Source of the DNA: Capra hircus
Taxonomy: Eukaryota; Chordata; Mammalia; Artiodactyla; Bovidae
Length of the DNA stretch: 64,000 nt
Assembly: GCF_001704415.2 (NCBI RefSeq)
Contig: NW_017189517.1
Coordinates: forward strand, 7,699,167 to 7,763,166
Direction of reading: 5' to 3'
Shown here: piece after piece, positions 57,195 to 64,000 of the stretch
Numbering within the stretch: the stretch's first letter is position 1
Layout: the number at the start of each line of letters is the position of its first letter
Made by a program: the position numbers and the translations under genes
Notes under the pieces: model-generated
The model's database searches: none
Told to the model about the DNA's origin: nothing
The model's input: only the letters and a program-made list of their open reading frames with translations

Positions 57195-58340
57195 AGTTTA
57201 ATCACAGAATTAAAACCTTCTGCACAACAAAGGAAACTATAAGCAAGGTGAAAAGACAGCCTTCAGAATGGGAGAAAACAATAGCAAATGGAGCAACTGA
57301 CAAATAATTAATATCAAAAGTATGCAAGCAACTCCTGCAGCTCAATTCGAGAAAAATAAATGACCCAATCAAAAAATGGGCCAAAGATCTAAACAGACAT
57401 TTCTCCAAAGAAGACATACAGATGGCTAACAAACACAAGAAAAGATGCTCAACATCACTCATTATCAGAGAAATGCAAATCAAAACCACAATGAGGTACC
57501 ATTTCCCACCAGTCAGAATGGCTGCTATCCAAAAGCCCATAAGCAATAAATGCTGGAGAGGGTGTGGAGTAAAGGGAACCCTCTTACACTATAGGTGGGA
57601 ATGCAAACTAGTACAGCCACTATGGAGAACAGTGTGGAGATCCCTTAAAACACTGGAAATAGACCCAGCAATCCCACTGCTGGGCATACACACTGAGGAA
57701 ACCAGAATTGGAAGAGACACATGTACCCCAATGTTTGTTCACTGCAGCACTGTTTATAATAGCCAGGACATGGAAGCAACCTAGATGTCCATCAGCAGAT
57801 GAATGGATAAGAAAGCAGTGGTACATATACACATTGGAGTATTACTCAGCCATTAAAAAGAATACATGTGAATCAGTTCTAATGAGGTGGATGAAACTGG
57901 AGCCTATTATACAGAGTGAAGTAAGCCAGAAAGAAAAACACCAATATAGTATACTAACGCATATATATGGAATTTAGAAAGATGGTAATGATAACCCTGT
58001 ATGTGAGAAAGCAAAAGAGACACAGATGTATAGAACAGTCTTTTGGACTCTGTGGGAGGGGGCAAGGGTGGGATAATTTGTGAGAATGGCATTGAAACAT
58101 GTATAATATCATATGTGAACCGAATCACCAGTCCAGGTTTGATACATGATACAGGATGCTTGGGGCTGGTGCACTGGGATGACCCAGAGGGATGGTATGG
58201 GGGGGGGGGGTGGGAGGGGGGTTCAGGATGGGGAACGTGTACACTCGTGGTGGATTCATGTTTATGTATGGCAAAACCAATACAATATTGTAAAGTAATT
58301 AGCCTCCAATTAAAATAAATTTATATTAAAAATAAATAAA
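57195..58340 (+). mobile_element. Ruminant L1 3' end, second copy, 5'-truncated
   Basis: From ORF2 (AACCTTCTGCACAACAAAGG) to the 3' terminus (TAATTAGCCTCCAATTAAAA) with an A-rich tail. The 3' UTR has a G homopolymer (about 58200-58210) and matches the copy at 29.3-29.6 kb. It extends about 570 bp further 5' than that copy. Confidence 0.95.
57422..57977 (+). pseudogene. L1 ORF2p C-terminal region, frameshifted
   Basis: Two frames, 57422-57784 and 57708-57977, carry consecutive parts of ORF2p. Compared with the copy at 28.8-29.3 kb it lacks 12 bases before PAIPLLGIHT (so the ELPY residues are missing) and has extra bases near 57735 (TTTGTTCACTGCAGCACTG), which shifts the frame. It still ends at the natural YSILTHIYGI stop. 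The Cys-rich segment reads CWRGCGVKGTLLHYRWECK, with one Cys changed to Tyr. Confidence 0.9.
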
Positions 58341-59116
58341 GTATAAAAAATGTGAAAAAATTGGATCATATGTCAGCATGTTATTATTTTAATAGTAAAA
58401 TATTAGATTCACATTTTTTCTTGAATTTAATAAAAGAAAAATAAAATAGAACTGAAGAATTCACTGAACTTTAGGTAAAAGTTTCTTTGCCATAAGAGAT
58501 GTTGGTTCCTAAAATATTTCTTTCAGATGAATAGATTCTAAAGGTCATTATGAGACTAAAGTAGTATTTGTTGTAGGACTCCATATTTCAATTTTTAACA
58601 TATAAATGACCTTAAAAGACCAGCTGCTTAGTTCTCTTACCACTTTTCTCACTGCCTTCCTCTCTACCTCTTGGTTTCCGTTGCTTGTCTGGGTTTCATG
58701 TCATCAGAGCTTATAATATTTACATTACTATTCTGCAATCACAATTCTCTCAGTTAAATTCAAATTGGATTTGATGCTTACTGTCCCATTACCTTATGTT
58801 ATCCTGTCCTGAGTTCTTCATTAGACTCTCCTCTTGGTTGGCTGAGTTTCATTATCAAGTAGTATTTCTTTTTCAAGGAGCTCATTAGGGCTACATTTCC
58901 TGAGTGTTTAATTTATTCATGTTTGAGAGTGTCTGCCTATTATTTTCATACTTGAACAACTTGTCTTGGTAAAGCATTCTGGAGTCATGATTTTGGTCTT
59001 TCTTCTAGCACTGAAAGTTTTCCAGGGAAGAATCTGAGGCTAGAATGTCCCCCCTTTGTGGATGACTTGCTTTTTCTGCTTGGATACCTAAATAGATTTT
59101 CCTCATGAAAAGTTAA
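58341..59116. other. Unassigned; holds the source of a 106-bp duplication
   Basis: 58595-58700 recurs inside the Bov-tA at 59155-59260. No gene. Confidence 0.5.
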
Positions 59117-59425
59117 AGTGTTAGTTGCTCAGTCATGTCCAACTCTTTGTGACCTTAACATATAAATGACCTTAAGAGACTAGGTACTTAGTTCTCTTAC
59201 CACTTTTCTCACTTCCTTCCCCTCTACCTCTTGGTTTCCGTTGCTTGACTGGGTTTCATGTTTTTTATGGACTGTAGCCCACCAGGCTCCTCTATCCATG
59301 GAATTCTCCAGACAGGAATACTGGAATGGGTAGCCATTTCGTTCTCCAGGGGATCTTCCCAACCCAGGGATCTAATCTGGGTCTCCTGCATTCCAGGCAG
59401 ATTCTGAACCACCAGGGATACTTCA
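59117..59425 (-). mobile_element. Bov-tA SINE, antisense, split by a 106-bp insert
   Basis: The SINE runs TTAGTTGCTCAGTCATGTCC..TTTGTGACC, is interrupted at 59155-59260, then resumes TATGGACTGTAGCCCACCAG to the head (CATTCCAGGCAGATTCTGAA). The insert replaces about three bases of the CCCC tract. Confidence 0.93.
59155..59260 (+). repeat. 106-bp copy of 58595-58700 inserted in a SINE
   Basis: Both copies begin TTAACATATAAATGACCTTA and end GGGTTTCATG, are exactly 106 bases, and differ by about ten substitutions with no indel by eye. Same orientation. Confidence 0.95.
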
Positions 59426-59854
59426 GATTTAATAACTTAACCAAAATATTTACCTTTGTTCTCTCCAGTTTTTCCTCCATTAGTCCATTCTATTTTCTTA
59501 TTTGTAATTTATATATTATAATGTGTATTAACATTTTATTTTTTATTTTTTTAGCCCCCCATCCCTGTCCTCTGATTTTATCTTATATTTTAACTTCCAT
59601 TTTATTTCCTTTTTTTTTTTTTTTTTAAGCATGAAGTCCTTCCATAAGACATTTAAACATGAGTTTGTTCTCTTGTTTTGTTTTCCTTCAGACTTGCTGG
59701 GTCTTCCCTTCATTCACTTGCCTCTCTTTCACCTCCCTTCTTCTTTGTCTGCAGTAGTATGTTTGCATAGTTGCTTTGTCACCCCTGCTTATTGTTGACG
59801 GCTTTGTCCAAACCTTCAGTCCTACGTGATGATGATCTTATCTAGGTCTGTCTG
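59426..59854. other. Pyrimidine-rich, unassigned
   Basis: A T run of 17 or more bases lies at about 59611-59628. No gene. Confidence 0.45.
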
Positions 59855-62150
59855 CTCTTTCCTGGTCCATGATTGCACCCACTCTTCCGGATGACTGTTT
59901 CACACATTCTCCTCTCTCCAACACCTAACACCTCCTCCCTCAACTACTCTCTCAAATAGTGAGCTTATTTCCTTCTCTATTGAGAAAATTGAAGCAGTCT
60001 GAAGAAAACTGCAGACTCCTACCAAAACATCTACCCACACACCTTCATGTCTACTTATATTTTCAGCCTCTATACAGTAACTACAGATGAACTTCCATTG
60101 CTTCAAAAGACACCCCTTCCAACTCTGCATTAGCTCCTATCTCCCCATTACATTCCCCAGCAATTCTACCCTATCCCTCATGTATTTTTCCTTTTCTCTT
60201 TGATCAGTTTCATCAGCATAAAGACATGTTATTACTCATCTCAGTTTATGATAGTCTTCTGTTCACCCCACTCACTGTCCCATTTCCTTCCTTCAGTTTA
60301 CATGAGAATTCATAGAGTTGTCTACACTAGCTGTCTTCACTTCGTCTCTTCCCATTCTGTCTTGAACCCACTCTAGATGAGCTTTCACTCCCACTGCTCT
60401 GCTAAACTGCCTGTTTCAAGATCATTGTGACAGCCTTGTTTCAAATTCAGTGATCAATTCTGTCTTCCTTTCACTTGATCTGTTAGCTGCCTTTGCCACA
60501 GTTGATCATCTCCTCCTTTTGGAAAACCTTTCTTCACTTAACTTCTAGAACAAAATAGTCTACTCTCTCAGTTTTTCTCCTGCTTTACTAGTCTCTCTTT
60601 CTCAGTCTCCTTTGCTTGTTCCACATCATTTTCTGACTTCTTGACTTTGGCTTGACTCAGGCTTAAGCCTTGGACCTTTTTCCTTTATTTATACTCATTC
60701 CCTTGGTAATTTATCCAGTCTCATGAATTTAAATAACTTACATAGGCTTTCAAGACATGTATATCTCTTGCCTGAATCTCTCCATTAAACACCATTCTTG
60801 TATATTCAACTTCCTACTTGGCATACCTATTTGGTTATTTAATAGCCATCTCAAAACTAACATGTTGAAAACAGGGCTTCTAATCTTCACCCACCCTCAT
60901 ACCTTCTCTACTAACAGTCTTCCATAAATAATTCAACACCAATTCCATCTTTCCTTTTTATTATTAATCAGTTCAGTTCAGTTGCTTAGTCTTGTCTGAC
61001 TCTACGACCCCATGGACTGAAGCATGCCAGGCTTCCCTGTCCATCATCATCTCCTGGAGCTTGCTCAGATTCATATCTATCAAGTCAGTGATGCCATCCA
61101 ACCATCTCATCCTCTGTCATTACCTTCTCCTCCTGCCTTCAATCTTTCCCAGCATTCAGGTCTTTTCCAATGAGTCAGTTCTTGGCATCAGGTGGCCAGA
61201 CTATTGAAGTTTCAGCTTTAGCATCCGTCCTTCCAATGAATAATCAGAACTGATTTCCTTTAGGATTGACTGCTTTGATCTCCTTGCAGTCCAAGGGGCT
61301 CTCAAGAGTCTTCTCCAACACCACAATTCAAAAGCATCAATTCTTCGGCACTCAGCTTTCTTTATGATCCAACTCTCACATCCAAACATGACTACTGGAA
61401 AAACCATAGCTTTGACTATAAGGACCTTTGTTGGCAAAGTAACATCTCTACTTTTTGATAAGGTGTCTAGGTTGGTCATAACTTTTCTTCCAAGGAGCAA
61501 GCGTCTTTTAATTTTATGGCTGCAACCACCATCTGCAGTAATTTTAGAGCTTAAGAAAAGAAAGTCTGTCACTGTTTTCATTGTTTCTCCATCTATTTGC
61601 CATGAAATGATAGGACCAGATGCCATGATCTTAGTTTTTTGAATGTTGAGTTTTAAGTCAGATCAGGCCACAAACTTGGAATTCATCTTGGTTATCCTCT
61701 GCCTCATATTCTCTTATACTCTATATCCAATCCATCAGAAAATGCTGTTCATTCTACCCTGATTGACTCTTTTCTCCCTCCCTTCCTTTCTTTTTTCTTT
61801 CATTCTAGAATCTGACAACTTTTTATCACTTCCATTGCTATCACCCTAGTTCAAGCCACCATCGTCTTTTACCTATTATTGCATTCAGTTCCTTACTGTT
61901 CTCCCTTTTCTACCCTGCCCCAACAGTCTATTTTCCGAGCAGTTGCTTTACAGGTACAGTCCTTTACTCAAAACTGCAATGGCCCTACATGAACTGGTCC
62001 CTTGTTGCCTCTCTTAACTCATCATTGGTTTTTCTTGCCCTCCATCACTCCATGTCAGCCTCTTTAGCCTCCTCACTATTTCTCAAACATGCCAGATACA
62101 CTCTTCCCCCATGGCCTTCGCGCTTGGAGTTGCCATCCACTTGGACGATG
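59855..62150 (+). mobile_element. L2 LINE, sense, long copy interrupted by BovB
   Basis: Ordered L2 ORF2 blocks: GTGATCAATTCTGTCTTCCT, a conceptual LDLLAAFATVDHLLLLEN near 60475-60530 (RT motif A region of the CR1/L2 clade, with the second Asp of D-x-V replaced), TTATACTCATTCCCTTGGTA, CTAACATGTTGAAAACAGGG, and after the BovB ATCCAATCCATCAGAAAATG, GTTCAAGCCACCATCGTC and CATGAACTGGTCCCTTG. Stops and frameshifts are frequent. The BovB lies exactly within one L2 block, and ATCAGGCCACAAACTTGGA resumes it. Confidence 0.82.
60968..61655 (-). mobile_element. BovB 3' part, copy 11, 5'-truncated, antisense
   Basis: From AGTTCAGTTCAGTTGCTTAG to GTTTTTTGAATGTTGAG. Contains a 141-codon minus-strand frame (61201-61626) encoding the region after the RT palm (DFLFLSSKITADGGCSHKIK; KSREVTLPTKV-like). 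Inserted in L2. Confidence 0.95.
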
Positions 62151-62152
62151 CC

Positions 62153-62373
62153 AGGGCTTCCCTCCTAGTTCAGTCAATAAAGCATCTGCCTGCAATGCAG
62201 GAGATCCAGGTTTGATCCCTGGGTCAGGAAGATCCCCTGGAGAAGGAAATAGCAACCTACTCCAATATCCTTGCCTGGAAAATCCCATGGACAGAGGATC
62301 CTGGTGGGCTTCAATCCAAAGGGTCACAAGATTCAGGTGCAACTGAGCAACTAACACTTTCACCTTCACTTTT
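62153..62373 (+). mobile_element. Bov-tA SINE, sense
   Basis: GGGCTTCCCTCCTAGTTCAG head, GGTTTGATCCCTGGG B box, BovB-like end and (CACTTT)-type tail. Lies at the right edge of the L2 copy. Confidence 0.95.
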
Positions 62374-64000
62374 TCTAGATGATGCTGATAAAGGTTAGCA
62401 GTACCTGGTATTAGTAAGCACTCAAACGTGTTGAATTGAATTCACTGAGTTCTCAAATTAAGCAATATATTTTCTGAATGTGGAAGTTATAAGAGCACTC
62501 AATGGATCTGAAGGATCTCTTAATTCATTGTACTTTATTTTGGCTTCATTCTTTCCTACAACTCTTCTTTCATGTGTTCAGCAAGGAAAGGAAGTCAGAA
62601 ACTAGCTCTTTGAGATTCAGACCATAACTCCTTTCCTCCTGTATGAGAGCTGACCCTCTCTGCCAGTTCGGCACAAAAGCCAAGGGTTTCTCTGGCTGAC
62701 TTAAGCATTCTTGGGAATCTGGGAAATATGAGTATCTTCTTGCTTCCCAGTTAGAGCAACAAATGACTGCTCAGAGGGCATATTCAATCAATGCTCTGTC
62801 TGGATATCCTTTGTGGAACTCATAATCAGCCATTGTGAACATTACTCAACCAAAACACTGCTTTTGTTTGGAGAAACAATGTTCAGATTGCAGTCTCCCT
62901 CATCCCGCTGGGTTAAGCCATTGCTTTTGGTCTAGCACACATGTATTTCCACTATGTTTCATTGAACAAACCCTGATTTAATTCCTGGGGAGGCACACTT
63001 GGGTGTTAACAGTTAACAGCATTGCTTCCAACTAATTAAACTCATTCTTAACATTTTTTCTCAATTGACTTTTCCTCATTTAACATGTTTGTGCCTGCAG
63101 GTTTACTCTGCTAAAAAATTGCCTTAAATTGCCAATGCCAAATCTGAAGACTACATACCTTTCTGACTGTTGGTTACCCTTTAACACTGCAAAGAAGTGC
63201 AATGGGTATTTAGTTTTAAGCCCAAAATGACATTAACTTGATGGAGAAGTTGTGTTCATTGGCAAGGAAGATTTGGAATGGCAGTTGGTCTGATTGCAGT
63301 GTACTTCCACTCTTTAGAATCTTTGTCAGGTATATATTGTGGGTGTAAGTGGAGAGACAAGTGATAAATGAGGAGGGCAAATTTTCTAGGATTTCTTGTC
63401 GTTTGAGCTTATAAAAATGGATTTTTAAGGACACTGCTCATATTCATTAGGTCTAAGAGAAAGTAACTTTTATGTCAAATAGCTATTGATATTACTTGGG
63501 AACCAAAGATTTAGCTGTGGCCATTAGGGCATATAAAAAATTCATTCTGCAAACACTTTTATTGGTGCAATCATCACATTTTCTTTTGCCTTTTGATTTT
63601 TTGTCTTATTTGACTAACCTGTAAAAGTGTTCAGCTAGGGAGAAATCCATTTATTCTGAAGAAAGTACTTAGAGAGTTTATTTGGCAACAAGCACTGGGA
63701 CTTTCAAAACTGAAAAACTGATGAAATGTTGTTACTTTCTCAGTTAATTGGTTTTCTCTCTTGCTATGTCTTAACCTCTATTTCAGAAACATTTCCTTAG
63801 TAAACTGAAAAGGTTCTGGGACCCTATTTCTACATGATTATATGGCATTTCATTATAGTTGTAAAGCACTGTTAGAGACTCCAAAGCATTTCACCTACAG
63901 AAAAAATATTCATCTTGGAGGTTTCAAGGGAATGCTGTGGTCATATCAAATAGAATCAGGGTAAAGAATTGTGATGTAGTGTATATCAGCAAAGATATAT
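62374..64000. other. Low-repeat region, possible conserved non-coding DNA
   Basis: No recognisable repeat. About 62770-63060 includes AACTAATTAAACTCATTC and other AT-core motifs in otherwise mixed-composition DNA. Minus-strand frame 63216-63434 has no domain. The region runs out of the window. Confidence 0.4.

Noticed and set aside
1..64000. CRISPR arrays, operons, prokaryotic-type promoters or terminators
   Set aside because: The sequence is mammalian; no regularly spaced repeats with unique spacers were seen.

Overview
The window is nuclear DNA of a bovid ruminant (cattle, sheep or goat lineage). The evidence is the repeat content: many BovB (RTE-clade) LINE copies, Bov-tA and Bov-A2 SINEs, CHR-2 tRNA-derived SINEs, ruminant-type L1 3' ends, and older mammalian L2, MIR and MaLR-type LTRs. 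Family names come from recognising consensus features by eye; no library search was run. I could not support any host protein-coding exon, rRNA, tRNA or CRISPR array. Every long open frame of recognisable origin lies in a BovB or L1 copy.

Layout. 1-2003: BovB (+) running in from the left edge, with its simple tail. 2.1-5.5 kb: a CHR-2 SINE, antisense L1 fragments and a BovB 3' end (-) with a perfect 10-bp target-site duplication (TSD). 8.2-9.8 kb: antisense L2 split by a BovB 3' end. 9.8-18.8 kb: mostly low-repeat sequence with three stretches that look like conserved non-coding DNA, an MaLR LTR nest at 12.57-13.69 kb and another LTR at 16.05-16.49 kb. 18.86-21.66 kb: an apparent four-layer nest (L2, MaLR LTR, an LTR-like repeat, an L1 3' end). 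23.4-24.2 kb: a second copy of that LTR-like repeat, split by a tandem Bov-tA. 25-28.6 kb: low-repeat sequence, a palindromic MITE-like element, MIR and Bov-tA. 28.8-29.66 kb: L1 3' end with its AAAT tail. 30.4-31.8 kb: BovB (+). 36.7-38.2 kb: BovB (-).

39.1-45.5 kb is the most striking region. A near full-length BovB (5' UTR, endonuclease, reverse transcriptase, 3' end; +) is followed tail-to-tail by a second BovB (-). The mirror symmetry continues about 75 bp into non-BovB flank on both sides of a spacer of about 110 bp. The arms share private variants, and in the flank they differ mainly by single-base gains and losses. The right arm ends exactly at the only ambiguous base in the window (n, 45496), after which comes a short CpG-rich block unlike its surroundings. 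This is either a recent large inverted duplication or, more likely, a fold-back sequencing or gap-filling artefact.

45.8-64 kb: more antisense L1, a short BovB 3' insertion with a perfect TSD, a BovB fragment that has lost its 3' half, L2 and MIR remnants, a mariner-type hairpin (51784-51848), several SINEs with perfect TSDs, a second L1 3' end (57.2-58.3 kb), a Bov-tA carrying a 106-bp copy of DNA from 560 bp upstream, and a long sense L2 (59.85-62.15 kb) interrupted by BovB.

The genes here belong to the retroelements. BovB encodes an AP-like endonuclease and a reverse transcriptase; L1 ORF2 does the same job for its own family. Bov-tA and Bov-A2 share 3' sequence with BovB and are presumed to use its machinery. 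None of the copies seen has an intact reading frame as written. I found no previously undescribed biological system. The palindrome, the templated insertion and the hairpin most deserve checking.
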